Shown here: positions 8,788 through 20,031 of the stretch, one piece after another
Position numbering within the stretch: position 1 is the first letter of the stretch
Layout of the letters: each line of letters starts with the position of its first letter
Origin: Flavobacteriales bacterium
GTDB taxonomy: Bacteria; Bacteroidota; Bacteroidia; Flavobacteriales_F; PHOS-HE28
NCBI GenBank assembly: GCA_020852835.1
Contig: JADZAC010000076.1
Span: forward strand, 1-64,000
Direction of reading: 5' to 3'
DNA length: 64,000 bases
Notes under the pieces: generated by a model
What the model saw: only the letters and a program-made list of their open reading frames with translations
Told to the model about the DNA's origin: nothing
The model's database searches: none
Position numbers and translations under genes: made by a program

Positions 8788-9962
8788 ACACCCCGGACGA
8801 AAAGGACGAACTGCTCGCACCCTTGCGTGAACTGCCCGTGGAGGTGAGCCTCCAGGAGGTAGGCCGCATGGTGGCCGCATTCCCCTTGGCCATGGGCCTC
8901 ACGGCATGGCTCGCCCACCTCGCCAAAACCAACCTCAACACCTTGATCATGACCAGCGCAGGCACCCTCCTTCTCGGCACCGGCATCTTCCTGCTCAGCG
9001 GCAATGGCCCGCAACAACCGCCCGCGCCAGCTCCCATGGCCCATACCGTTGCGGCTCCGGCCCGCTCCACAAGCACGTCCCCGATCGAAGCCCCGAAGAC
9101 CGCAGTGCCCCGGCCCGGACCAGCGCATGCACCTCCCACGCCAGCGGCAGCAATGCCCGTGGACACTACCGCCCCGCCCCGACCGGCCGCCCCTGCAGCC
9201 CCAGCGCCCCTGCCGGTGGCTGCGGCTGCACCACTGCCCGCCGCGCAAATTCCACCGGCAGCACCCAAATCCCAGACCAATGAGCGCGTGTTCAACCTCT
9301 CCGGCTTCACCGGCATCGCCTTGTCCTCCAGCGTTGATGTGCGCTTGGAAGAAGGCGCATTCTCCGTGGTGGCCACCGGAACCCAGGAACTGCTGGACCG
9401 GCTGGACATCAAAACGGCGAGCAACCTGTTGGCCGTGGGCATGAACAGCGGCAACCGGGGCATGCGCAAGGACCAGCACCTCATGCTCACGGTGCGTATG
9501 CCGCGCGTTGAACAGCTCATCGTGCAAGGCTCGGGCTCCATCCATGCCACGCCCCTCACCAACTCCCCAAACCTGGAGCTCAGCGTGATGGGATCGGGGG
9601 ATATCAACCTGGTCGGAACCGGCAAAGTCGGCACGCTCACCATCAACGTGACCGGTTCGGGGGATGTGGCCTGTGTGCAGGTGGATGCTTCCAAAGCCAC
9701 CGTGGTCAACGTGACCGGCAGCGGCGACGTGAACCTCAGCGGCCGATCGGACCGGCTGCAGGTCAATGTGGTAGGCAGCGGAGACGTGAAGGCCGAAGGG
9801 CTGACGGCGATGCATGGCGAGGTGAACTTGTCGGGCTCGGGCGATGTGTTCATGGGCCCCGCCAACAGCCTGCAAGTGGTTAAGATGGGATCGGGCGATG
9901 TGCACACCACCGGGGCTACCGACGTGCAAACTTCCCCGGAAGATGACGGAGGGGAAGAATGA
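8784..9962 (+). CDS. Membrane-anchored head GIN domain (DUF2807-like) protein, candidate anti-sigma partner
   Basis: ATGA overlap with the upstream sigma gene; short cytoplasmic N-terminus, one TM segment, Pro/Ala-rich linker, then repeated GSGDV/I beta-helix motifs. Confidence 0.75.
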   Translation: MNTPDEKDELLAPLRELPVEVSLQEVGRMVAAFPLAMGLTAWLAHLAKTNLNTLIMTSAGTLLLGTGIFLLSGNGPQQPPAPAPMAHTVAAPARSTSTSPIEAPKTAVPRPGPAHAPPTPAAAMPVDTTAPPRPAAPAAPAPLPVAAAAPLPAAQIPPAAPKSQTNERVFNLSGFTGIALSSSVDVRLEEGAFSVVATGTQELLDRLDIKTASNLLAVGMNSGNRGMRKDQHLMLTVRMPRVEQLIVQGSGSIHATPLTNSPNLELSVMGSGDINLVGTGKVGTLTINVTGSGDVACVQVDASKATVVNVTGSGDVNLSGRSDRLQVNVVGSGDVKAEGLTAMHGEVNLSGSGDVFMGPANSLQVVKMGSGDVHTTGATDVQTSPEDDGGEE

Positions 9963-10040
9963 ACGGGCCCGCAGGTGGGCCCGCAGTTGGGCCCCTAGGC
10001 GCCCGTAGTGCCCGAGATCTTGCACCGGCAAACAGCGCAG

Positions 10041-10063
10041 GGCCGCCCCGAACAGGGGCGGCC
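10041..10063. terminator. Hairpin between convergent genes, putative bidirectional terminator
   Basis: Perfect 9-bp stem GGCCGCCCC-GAACA-GGGGCGGCC; no long T-tract. Confidence 0.5.
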
Positions 10064-10116
10064 TTGGCGTGCCCGGCTGGTCCCGGCCGCGTTACAACCC
10101 GCAGGGGAGCAGGCGC

Positions 10117-10506
10117 CTAAACCGGCTTGCGGAACAGGTAGCGTGTGAGGAAGATGCCCGTATTATCGGTGCTCTGCACGCCGGCCGTCACTTCGTACAG
10201 CTCCCAGCCCTCTGCGGTGTAGCGGTTGATGGCATCCACGATCACCCGGTCGTTGTTGGCCACGTTCTTGAAGTTGATGCCCGCCAGGCTGTAAAAGTTC
10301 AGCAGGTCCTTGCCCACCTCCTGGTCGCCTTCATCGCTGACGATCACCCGTGAACGCCCCAATCCGCCCGGGATCACGCTCTCGATGGTGCTGAACTGGC
10401 GGTAAGTGTACGGGGTGGCCTGGGGCGCCGGGCGGAAGCTGTATCCGGCGAACAGGGCGGCGGCAAAGCCGGCACCGAGGAGGATGGAACGGAAGTTTGT
10501 GGTCAT
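10117..10506 (-). CDS. hypothetical protein, DUF4177-like C-terminus
   Basis: N-terminal hydrophobic segment; VIVDAINRYTAEGWELYEVTAG. Confidence 0.55.
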   Translation of the reverse strand: MTTNFRSILLGAGFAAALFAGYSFRPAPQATPYTYRQFSTIESVIPGGLGRSRVIVSDEGDQEVGKDLLNFYSLAGINFKNVANNDRVIVDAINRYTAEGWELYEVTAGVQSTDNTGIFLTRYLFRKPV

Positions 10507-10558
10507 GACTGGGTGTTATTTTGTACGTTGGGCCAGCGAATTTGCGCGATCCCATCGA

Positions 10559-10995
10559 ATGACCATGACGCAGCGCTGCATCATTTTGTTACTGGCCATG
10601 TCCATGGGCCTGTGGGCCCGTGCGCAATCCAAGATCACCATCTCCCAGGTACAGGCCGTGGACGGGCAAACCACGCTGCAAGGCACCGATGCCACCATCC
10701 AACTGGGGCGTGCCGAGGGGAGGGGCAGTGCCACGGTCCTTTCCTCGGGCGGGGTGGAGGCCAAGGTGCAGGCCAAGGTGAGCAGCCACCACGTGCGGCG
10801 CAGCAGCGTGAAGGATTCGGCCGTGAACGTGATCTTGGAGATCAGCATGCGGGCCGGCAAGGACAAGGACACCCAGCGCGTGGAGAAGATCTTCTACCTG
10901 GAACAGTCGCGTACTTCGGTCGTATCGAAAACATTCAACTTCAAAAAGGGCATCACCATGCGGCCCATCGCGCTCACCTTCAATATTGCCTTGGA

Positions 10996-10999
<4 letters not shown>
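10559..10999 (+). CDS. hypothetical secreted protein
   Basis: Signal peptide MTMTQRCIILLLAMSMGLWARAQ; ATGA overlap with the next gene. Confidence 0.55.
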
Positions 11000-12765
<1,766 letters not shown>

Positions 12766-12779
12766 CCCAGAACACCGCC

Positions 12780-13187
12780 ATGACCTTCTCCAGATCTCCC
12801 TTGCGTGCCGCCACCTTGTTGCTGCTATCGCTCCTTCTTGCCACCGGATGCAAAAAGGAAGAAGGCGAAGGCGGCAAAGCCGTGATCAAAGGCATTGTGC
12901 TGCGCCAGGACGTGAACGCCGTGGGCAACCCGCTGGGCGACCCCTATCCCTTCCACGACACCCGCGTGTACATCATTTACGGCGACAACGAGTTCCAGGA
13001 TGATGACGTGCGCACCGGCCCGGAAGGCAACTACGAGTTCCGCTGGCTGCGCCCAGGCGACTACACCATCTACACGTTCGGTGAGTGCGATTGCCCCGGC
13101 AAGAGCGTAACCGTGAGCCACCGCGTGACCATTGACGGCAAGAAGGACGTGGTGACCGTGCCCACCATAACCGTGGACAACTTTTGA
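12780..13187 (+). CDS. hypothetical lipoprotein
   Basis: Lipobox LLLATGCKKEE. Confidence 0.65.
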   Translation: MTFSRSPLRAATLLLLSLLLATGCKKEEGEGGKAVIKGIVLRQDVNAVGNPLGDPYPFHDTRVYIIYGDNEFQDDDVRTGPEGNYEFRWLRPGDYTIYTFGECDCPGKSVTVSHRVTIDGKKDVVTVPTITVDNF

Positions 13188-13906
13188 GCGCCTTGCGACA
13201 TACCCTGGCCGCACTGTTGGCCACGGCCCTGAGCGGCCATGCCGCGGCACAAGGCGATAGCGGCCTGCATCCCGTCAACGATGCACAGCTCTGGTTCAGC
13301 GCGGGAACGGAGATCAAGCCCTTCCGCAAGCCCGAAGGCCAGCTTACCCAGGCCCGCTTCTTCAACAAGCTGCGCGCCACCGGCGAGCTGGACTGGCGGC
13401 TCTCGGAAAACGCCTCCCGCCTCAAGCAGTTCAACACCACCGCAGGCCTCTTCTACCCCATCACCAAGTACCTGCGCGTGGGCAGCGAATACCGCTACAG
13501 CTTCCGCGACCGCTACACCACCAACAAGAGCCGCGCCGACCTGCAAGTGCGCCTCAAATGGAAGACCGGCCGCCTCGACGGCAATTTCCGCAGCGTGTAC
13601 CAGCACAGCTTCGAGGAGGTCACCGAACTGCGCACCGAACTGCGCAACCGCATCGGCCTGGAATACGACATCCGCCAATGGAAGCTGGACCCCGTGGTGA
13701 ACGTGGAAACCTTCACTGCGCTGCACTACACCGGCAACCGCCTGATCGGCATGCGCTACGACCTGGGCACCAAGCTCAACTTGGACAAGGCCAAACAGAA
13801 CACCCTCGAGATCACCTTCCGCCTGGACCAGGAGCTGGACCGCAAGCGCCCCGATCACGATTGGATCCTCGCCCTGGCCTACGAATATTCCTTCAAGAAA
13901 AAGTGA
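13184..13906 (+). CDS. DUF2490-like outer-membrane-type protein
   Basis: Signal peptide, DAQLWFSAGTEIKPF, amphipathic beta repeats, TTG start overlapping the upstream stop. Confidence 0.65.
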   Translation: MSALRHTLAALLATALSGHAAAQGDSGLHPVNDAQLWFSAGTEIKPFRKPEGQLTQARFFNKLRATGELDWRLSENASRLKQFNTTAGLFYPITKYLRVGSEYRYSFRDRYTTNKSRADLQVRLKWKTGRLDGNFRSVYQHSFEEVTELRTELRNRIGLEYDIRQWKLDPVVNVETFTALHYTGNRLIGMRYDLGTKLNLDKAKQNTLEITFRLDQELDRKRPDHDWILALAYEYSFKKK

Positions 13907-14568
13907 AAAACGCACCCTTTCTCCGCGCTGCCATCTTCTTCGCGCTCTTTGCCGTGGCGGTCGTCATCGGTTACTTCATCCTGCGCCCCTCCGGCGAGCT
14001 GCCCATCTACCACCCCTCACAACTGGATCCGCGACTGGTGGACGGCAGCATGCGGAGCGACACGGGCGAACACCGGATCAAGGCCTTCCGGCTCATTGAC
14101 CAGAACGGCGACAGCGTCTTTCTGAAGGATGTGGCCGGCAAGGTGGTGCTCGCAGACTTCTTCTTCACCACCTGCGGCACCATCTGCCCCAAGATGAGCA
14201 CCCAGATGGCCCGCGTGCAGGCGGCCTTTGCCGAAGACCCGCGGGTGATGCTCCTCTCCCACTCGGTCACCCCCGAAGCCGATTCGGTGCCCGCCCTGCA
14301 CGCCTATGCCCGGGAATACGGCGTGGACCACCGCCGCTGGCGCCTGCTCACCGGCGACCGCAAACAGATCTACGCCCTTGCACGAACCAGCTACTTCGCC
14401 GTGCTGGACCACGGCGACGGCGGACCCGATGACTTTGTGCACACCGAGAACTTCGTGCTGGTGGACCCCCAGGGCCGCCTGCGCGGCTTCTATGACGGCA
14501 CCAAGGCGGCCGAAGCGGACCGGGCCATCAAGGACATGAGATGGCTGCTGAAAGCCATGCCGCAGTGA
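13903..14568 (+). CDS. SCO1/SenC family protein
   Basis: VVLADFFFTTCGTICPKMSTQM (CxxxC), GTG start overlapping the upstream stop. Confidence 0.85.
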   Translation: MKNAPFLRAAIFFALFAVAVVIGYFILRPSGELPIYHPSQLDPRLVDGSMRSDTGEHRIKAFRLIDQNGDSVFLKDVAGKVVLADFFFTTCGTICPKMSTQMARVQAAFAEDPRVMLLSHSVTPEADSVPALHAYAREYGVDHRRWRLLTGDRKQIYALARTSYFAVLDHGDGGPDDFVHTENFVLVDPQGRLRGFYDGTKAAEADRAIKDMRWLLKAMPQ

Positions 14569-14683
14569 GCCCGGGGCGGTGCCTGCAACCCGCGCCTGCG
14601 CACCGGCTGCAGGCCCGGACCCGATGACCTTCGCCGTGCCCCCACCCCCTACCTTCGCGCCCCCGCAACCGGCGGCACGCCTC

Positions 14684-16549
14684 ATGAATTGTCTCTCCGT
14701 TGAGCGCATCAGCAAGCGCTATGGTCCGCGCCTGTTGTTCGAGGACATCTCCTTCGGCCTGGAAAAAGGCCAGAAAACGGCCATTGTGGCGCGTAACGGC
14801 ACCGGTAAAAGCACCTTGTTGAAGTGCATTGCGGGCATTGAATCCCCCGACCAGGGCACCATCACCTTCAACAAGGGCCTGCGCGTGGGCTACCTGGACC
14901 AGAACGTGCACATGGCCGGCAGCCGCTCACTGGTGGATGAAATGCTGGACCGCAACGACCCGGTGAGCAATGCCATCCGCGCGTACGAGCACCTGGCCGC
15001 CAAACACACCGAAGGCGATGCGCTCAACGCCGCCATCGTGCGCATGACCGAGCTGGACGCCTGGGACCACGAAGCCCGCATCAAGCGCCTCCTCTTCCAG
15101 TTCGGCCTGCGCGACCTGGAACAACCCGTGAACACCCTTAGCGGCGGCCAGCAGAAACGCCTGGCCATGGCCAAGGTGCTCATCGACATGCCCGATGTGC
15201 TCATCCTGGACGAGCCCACCAACCACTTGGACCTGGCCATGATCGAGCAGCTGGAGGCGGAGCTCTCCGCGCCCAACGTCACCCTGCTGCTGGTCACCCA
15301 CGACCGCTGGTTCCTGGACAACGTATGCGATGAGATCATCGAACTGGAGTTCGGCGTGTTCACCCGTTTCAAGGGCAACTACAGCTGGTACGTGGAAAAG
15401 AAGGCCGAGCTGGAGGAGGTGCGCAACGCCACCCAGCAGCACCTGCGCGGCCTGATGCGCAGCGAACTGGAATGGGTGCGCAAGATGCCCCGCGCCCGCG
15501 GCACCAAGAGCAAAAGCCGCCTGCAGGCCTTCGATACGTTGAAAGAGCTCGCCGGCCGGGACTTCGACCATGGCCAGGTAAGCATCGACATCAAGAGCAC
15601 CCGCTTGGGCGGCAAGGTGATCGAAGCGCGCAACCTCACCAAAAGCTTCGGCGACCGGAAGATCGTGGCGCACTTCAACTACTCGCTCAAGGCCGGCGAC
15701 CGCATCGGCATCGTGGGCCCCAACGGCATCGGCAAGAGCACCTTCGTGCAACTGCTCACCAAGCAGCTCGAGCCCGACGCCGGCAAGGTGACCATCGGCG
15801 ATACCGTGGTGCTCGGCTACTTCGGCCAGCAGGGCCTGCAGCTCAAGGAGGACCTGCGCGTGATCGAGGTGGTGCGCGCCATCGCCGAGGAGATCCCCAT
15901 GAGCAAGGGCCGCACCCTCTCCGCCTCGCAGCTCCTGGAACGCTTCCTGTTCGACAAGGAACAGCAGTACCAGTACGCCAGCACCCTCAGCGGCGGCGAG
16001 CGCCGGCGCCTGCACCTGTGCACCGTGCTCATGGCCAACCCCAACGTGCTCGTGCTGGACGAACCCACCAACGACCTGGACATCCCCACGCTCAACGCCT
16101 TGGAGGATTTCCTCGCCGACCTGGGCATCTGCCTGCTGATCGTGAGCCACGACCGTTTCTTCATGGACAAGCTCTGCACCAAGCTGCTGGTGTTCGAGGG
16201 CGACGGCGTGGTGAAGGAATGGGTGCATACCTACACCGAGCTGCGCGAAATGCAGAAAGCACGCGAGCAGAACGAGGTGAAGGAAGTGAAGGCCGTGAAG
16301 GAGGTCCGCAAGGAACAAGCCGCCACCAACAAGCTCACCTATGGTGAGCGCCTGGAGCTGAAAAAGATCGACAAGGAGCTGCCCGCACTGGAAAAGAAGA
16401 AGGAGGAACTGCTCGCCGAAATGGCCGCAAAGGCAGCCGATCACCACGCGGTGATGGAGCTTTCCATCAAGCTGGAGAAAGTGACCAGCGAGCTGGAGCG
16501 CATGGGCGATCGCTGGTTGCTGCTGTCGGAGAAGGAGGAGGCTGGGTAG
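14684..16549 (+). CDS. ABC-F family ATP-binding protein
   Basis: Two nucleotide-binding domains (GTGKST, GIGKST; LSGGQQKRLAMAK, LSGGERRRLHL), C-terminal coiled coil. Confidence 0.92.
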   Translation: MNCLSVERISKRYGPRLLFEDISFGLEKGQKTAIVARNGTGKSTLLKCIAGIESPDQGTITFNKGLRVGYLDQNVHMAGSRSLVDEMLDRNDPVSNAIRAYEHLAAKHTEGDALNAAIVRMTELDAWDHEARIKRLLFQFGLRDLEQPVNTLSGGQQKRLAMAKVLIDMPDVLILDEPTNHLDLAMIEQLEAELSAPNVTLLLVTHDRWFLDNVCDEIIELEFGVFTRFKGNYSWYVEKKAELEEVRNATQQHLRGLMRSELEWVRKMPRARGTKSKSRLQAFDTLKELAGRDFDHGQVSIDIKSTRLGGKVIEARNLTKSFGDRKIVAHFNYSLKAGDRIGIVGPNGIGKSTFVQLLTKQLEPDAGKVTIGDTVVLGYFGQQGLQLKEDLRVIEVVRAIAEEIPMSKGRTLSASQLLERFLFDKEQQYQYASTLSGGERRRLHLCTVLMANPNVLVLDEPTNDLDIPTLNALEDFLADLGICLLIVSHDRFFMDKLCTKLLVFEGDGVVKEWVHTYTELREMQKAREQNEVKEVKAVKEVRKEQAATNKLTYGERLELKKIDKELPALEKKKEELLAEMAAKAADHHAVMELSIKLEKVTSELERMGDRWLLLSEKEEAG

Positions 16550-16568
16550 TGGTGTGGTGGGTAGGAGA

Positions 16569-16639
16569 CAGTTGTCAGTTGTCGGTTGTCTGTTGTTAGT
16601 TGTTAGGTCACCCCACTGACAACCGACAACTGACAACTG
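16569..16639. repeat. Inverted repeat of heptamer units (GTTGTCA/G), 22-bp perfect arms
   Basis: CAGTTGTCAGTTGTCGGTTGTC at 16569-16590 is the exact reverse complement of 16618-16639; lies between convergent genes. Confidence 0.85.
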
Positions 16640-16658
16640 CCATCTGAAGATCACCCGC

Positions 16659-17750
16659 TCACGGCTCCTCGCCCTGTACCTCCTCGGCCTCGTCCAGCGG
16701 GCGGGCGTTGGTGTAGGTACGCCAGCGGGCCAGCACCGCCTGCATGTCGGCGGGCAGCGGGCTTTCGAACCGCATGCGTTTGCCGCTCAGCGGATGGACG
16801 ATCTCCAGCAGGGCCGCGTGCAGCGCTTGGCGCGGCAGCAACTTGAAGCAGTTCTCCACGAACTGCTTGTACTTGGTGAAGACGGTGCCCTTGAGCACGC
16901 GGTCGCCACCGTAGGCCGCATCGTTGAACAGCGGGTGGCCGATGTGCTTCATGTGCGCCCGGATCTGGTGGGTGCGGCCGGTTTCCAGCTTGCACTCCAC
17001 CAAGGTGACGTAGGTGAAGCGCTCCAACACCTTCCAATGCGTAATGGCGGTTTTGCCTTGTTCGGGATCCAAGGGCACGGTCATCACCGTGCGGTCCTTG
17101 GGGGACCGGTCCAGGTTGCCTTCAATGGTGCCTTCTTCCTCGGTGAAGTCGCCCCAGACCAATGCCTGATAGCGGCGGTCGTTGGTGCGTTCGAAGAATT
17201 GGCGTGCCAGGTGCGCCATGGCATCCTCGGTCTTGCCGATCACCATCACCCCGCTGGTGTCCTTGTCCAGGCGGTGCACCAGCCCCGGGCGCGGCACAGG
17301 CTGGTTGGGCGAAGAAGGCAGCTGGCCGAAGTGGTAGAGCAGCGCGTTCACCAGGGTGCCCGTCCAGTTGCCGTGGCCCGGGTGCACCACCAGGCCCGCC
17401 TGCTTGTTGAGGATGAGGAGCTGTTCGTCCTCGAACATCACCTCCAGCGGTATGTTCTCCGGCACCAGTTCCACCTCGCGCACGGGGTGTGGCAGTACCA
17501 AGGTGACCACATCCTTGGGCTTCACTTTGTAGCTGGGCTTCTCGGCCTTGCCGTTCACCAGCACGTTGCCGTTGCGCGCGGCCGCCGCGATGCGCGTGCG
17601 CGATGCGCCCGCCAGGTGATCGAACAAGAACTTGTCCAAGCGCATCAATCCCTGCCCGGGATCGGCCACCACGCGGTGATGCTCAAAGAGCTCCTGGTCT
17701 TCCCCCCCGTCAACGGCCTCCTCCGGGGGTGCTTGTTTGCCTGTGGCCAT
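16659..17750 (-). CDS. RluA/RluD family pseudouridine synthase
   Basis: S4 domain, GLVHRLDKDTSGVMVIGKT, GRTHQIRAHMKHIGHPLFND. Confidence 0.92.
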   Translation of the reverse strand: MATGKQAPPEEAVDGGEDQELFEHHRVVADPGQGLMRLDKFLFDHLAGASRTRIAAAARNGNVLVNGKAEKPSYKVKPKDVVTLVLPHPVREVELVPENIPLEVMFEDEQLLILNKQAGLVVHPGHGNWTGTLVNALLYHFGQLPSSPNQPVPRPGLVHRLDKDTSGVMVIGKTEDAMAHLARQFFERTNDRRYQALVWGDFTEEEGTIEGNLDRSPKDRTVMTVPLDPEQGKTAITHWKVLERFTYVTLVECKLETGRTHQIRAHMKHIGHPLFNDAAYGGDRVLKGTVFTKYKQFVENCFKLLPRQALHAALLEIVHPLSGKRMRFESPLPADMQAVLARWRTYTNARPLDEAEEVQGEEP

Positions 17751-20017
17751 CAGTGCTGCACGATCAACCGTTCTTGCCCGATGGTTTCCCCTGCGGCACC
17801 GATGAGCCGCACCACGTAGAGCCCGGTGGCGACATCCTGCACGGACAGGTCCGTTGCAGTGCCGGCATAGCGGCGCACCGTGCGGCCCATGGGGTCCAAC
17901 AAGGCCACTTCCGCCACTTGCCCGGCGTGGCCCTCCATGTTGAGCCGGAAGGCATCACCTGCGGGATTGGGGTACAGGGTGAACGCGGCCGGAGCCTGTT
18001 CCCCGCCCACGCCGGCAAAGGGGTCCGCGGCAGCCACCATCACCGGCCGCATCATCCAGGAAGCCTGCTGCCCCGAGGTGGCCCAGCCTTGGCCCACCTT
18101 GTAAAACATCTTGTTCTGGTTGTTGCGGTTCTTGTCCATGCCCAGGTTCATGCGCGTGTCGTTGGTCTGCACCCAGCCCACGTAGAATGTGCCGTCCACG
18201 GCGATGGTGCTGTCCAACGGATACTCCATGAAATTGTCCGGCCCCCACAACCGGTATTGCGGGCTGCTGAAGGAGAGGTTTTGGAAGAGCACCACTTCGG
18301 GGTCCAAGCTTTTCCACACGGTGATGATGAACGAACCGTTCACCGGATCGTTCACGGGCGGCGGGTCGTAGGTGAAGATGGGCGCGAAGTAGAGGCGCAG
18401 GGCCCGCAGGGAATCCTCGCCCTGGGTATCGAAACGATAGGCCTGCATGGCGCCGGCGGCGTTCAGGCTGTAGCCCGCTTCTGCCGTGCCATCGTCGTAA
18501 GCGTAGTAGTTGCTGATCTCCTGGCGGTAACGCATGGTGTCGTTGTAGGCGCAGGCGTCGGGCGTGGCGTTGGTCCAAAACTTGGTGGTGACGAAAGCCG
18601 CATCCGCACAGCCGGAGAGGTCGTACACCAGGGGATCGGCGCCGCTGTTCACCGGGTGCACACTGTTGAAATTGCTGCCGGCGTTGTTGCTGATGTTGTT
18701 GCCGTACCCGCTGCGCGAAGCAGCCCATCCGCAGCCCGAGTTCACCTCATAGCCCCAGGTGATGAACTTGTCCTGGGTATCGTTGTTGCGCTGCTCCAAG
18801 TTTACTTGTTGCGCCATGTAGCTGGCCGGCGCGGTGATGAACTTGGCGTAGGGCACGGAGGTGAACGACTGGAGCAGTCCGGCTTCCTGGTACACGAAGG
18901 CCACGTCCTGCAGCACGGTGTCGGCCGCAGTGCGGTTGCGGTCAAGCCGCACATAGTCGATGTGCCATTGATCGACCATGCCGCCCAAGGTGGCATCGTT
19001 GCGGAAGCGCATGCGGAAGCCGTCCTTGAGGAACTTCACCTCGGTGATGGGCACCATCACTTGGCGGAACTGGTCGGGGGGGGCCGTGCCTGGCGCGCTC
19101 CAAACGGGATACCAAGCGTTCTCGTCCGGTGCATAGAGCTCCAGGTAAAGGCTGTCCTCGGCATGGGCCAGGTCGTCGCCGCTGCGGCCGATGGGCTCGC
19201 AGAAGAAGCTGAGGTACACGCTGTCGCTGGCGGGGTAGGCCAGGTCGATGGGCACCGAGGTGAGCTTGTCCGCCGACCCGTTCAGGTTGGGGTTGAGCGG
19301 TTCGTACGGATAGCCCGTGCGGTCCATGCCGTCCAGGGTGGCCACGCCGATGGTGGGCGGCGCCACCGGGAAGGTGTTGTTGACGTAGGCGTCATCATCT
19401 TCCCAAAGGATCCAGGGGCGCAGGCTGTTGTCCGGGTTGGTATAGGTGCGCGGGTCGGGGTCCACGGTGTACACCAGCATGGAATCCTGCAGCATGTCCG
19501 GCTCCAGGGCCAGGGTATCGGGCGTGGTGGTGCCCACGGTATCGATGACGGTATACGGCGGCCACAGGAACATGCTCTGCTCGCTGGGAGGATAGGCCGT
19601 GAGGTCGCGCACTATGGCCACCACCGCCGGGTTGGCCACGGTAGTAATGAGCACGGCCGTGTCCTGCACTTCCACCGTGTAGTGGAAGCTGGTGTCGGTG
19701 AGGTAGGCCATGCCCGGGGTGCTGATGCCGCCGACCTCAATGCGGTAGATGGTTTCCGAATAGTGCACATCGGCATCGCCCTGCTGGGCATTGCGGTGGC
19801 GGGTGCGGTCCACGGAGAAGTCGTCGATCACGGGCAAGGTTTGGCCGTTGTTGGTGTACAGGAACACCTCGTTGAGGCCGCCGCTTTTCTCCAGCCGTGC
19901 GGGGTTGTCCGGCCGGGGCATGAAGCCCAGGGGCGCAATGACCTCCTGTGCAGACAGCCCGTTGGCCGATAACAGGCCGGCCAACACGAGTATCCGCGGG
20001 CCAAGGGATGCAATCAT
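17750..20017 (-). CDS. T9SS type A sorting domain-containing secreted protein
   Basis: Signal peptide MIASLGPRILVLAGLLSANGLSAQ; C-terminus FTLYPNPAGDAFRLNMEG...TGLYVVRLIGAAGETIGQERLIVQH. Confidence 0.85.
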   Translation of the reverse strand: MIASLGPRILVLAGLLSANGLSAQEVIAPLGFMPRPDNPARLEKSGGLNEVFLYTNNGQTLPVIDDFSVDRTRHRNAQQGDADVHYSETIYRIEVGGISTPGMAYLTDTSFHYTVEVQDTAVLITTVANPAVVAIVRDLTAYPPSEQSMFLWPPYTVIDTVGTTTPDTLALEPDMLQDSMLVYTVDPDPRTYTNPDNSLRPWILWEDDDAYVNNTFPVAPPTIGVATLDGMDRTGYPYEPLNPNLNGSADKLTSVPIDLAYPASDSVYLSFFCEPIGRSGDDLAHAEDSLYLELYAPDENAWYPVWSAPGTAPPDQFRQVMVPITEVKFLKDGFRMRFRNDATLGGMVDQWHIDYVRLDRNRTAADTVLQDVAFVYQEAGLLQSFTSVPYAKFITAPASYMAQQVNLEQRNNDTQDKFITWGYEVNSGCGWAASRSGYGNNISNNAGSNFNSVHPVNSGADPLVYDLSGCADAAFVTTKFWTNATPDACAYNDTMRYRQEISNYYAYDDGTAEAGYSLNAAGAMQAYRFDTQGEDSLRALRLYFAPIFTYDPPPVNDPVNGSFIITVWKSLDPEVVLFQNLSFSSPQYRLWGPDNFMEYPLDSTIAVDGTFYVGWVQTNDTRMNLGMDKNRNNQNKMFYKVGQGWATSGQQASWMMRPVMVAAADPFAGVGGEQAPAAFTLYPNPAGDAFRLNMEGHAGQVAEVALLDPMGRTVRRYAGTATDLSVQDVATGLYVVRLIGAAGETIGQERLIVQH

Positions 20018-20031
20018 GTGAAGGGATTGTT

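Noticed and set aside
9590-9910. Regularly spaced GSGD(V/I)-encoding repeats considered as a possible CRISPR-like array
   Set aside because: Repeats are in-frame protein motifs with codon variation, variable spacing and no identical DNA repeats
8562-10031. Long minus-strand ORFs (489 and 415 aa) opposite the DUF2807-like gene
   Set aside because: Opposite a well-supported gene with a signature repeat; translation has no recognisable domain
16569-16639. Inverted repeat considered as ends of an insertion sequence
   Set aside because: Only 27 nt between arms, no transposase nearby, no target-site duplication identified
14927-16654. 575-aa minus-strand ORF
   Set aside because: Antisense shadow of the ABC-F gene
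17603-19972. 789-aa plus-strand ORF
   Set aside because: Antisense shadow of the T9SS protein on the minus strand; low-complexity His/Gly/Val-rich translation typical of GC-rich antisense frames, no family motifs
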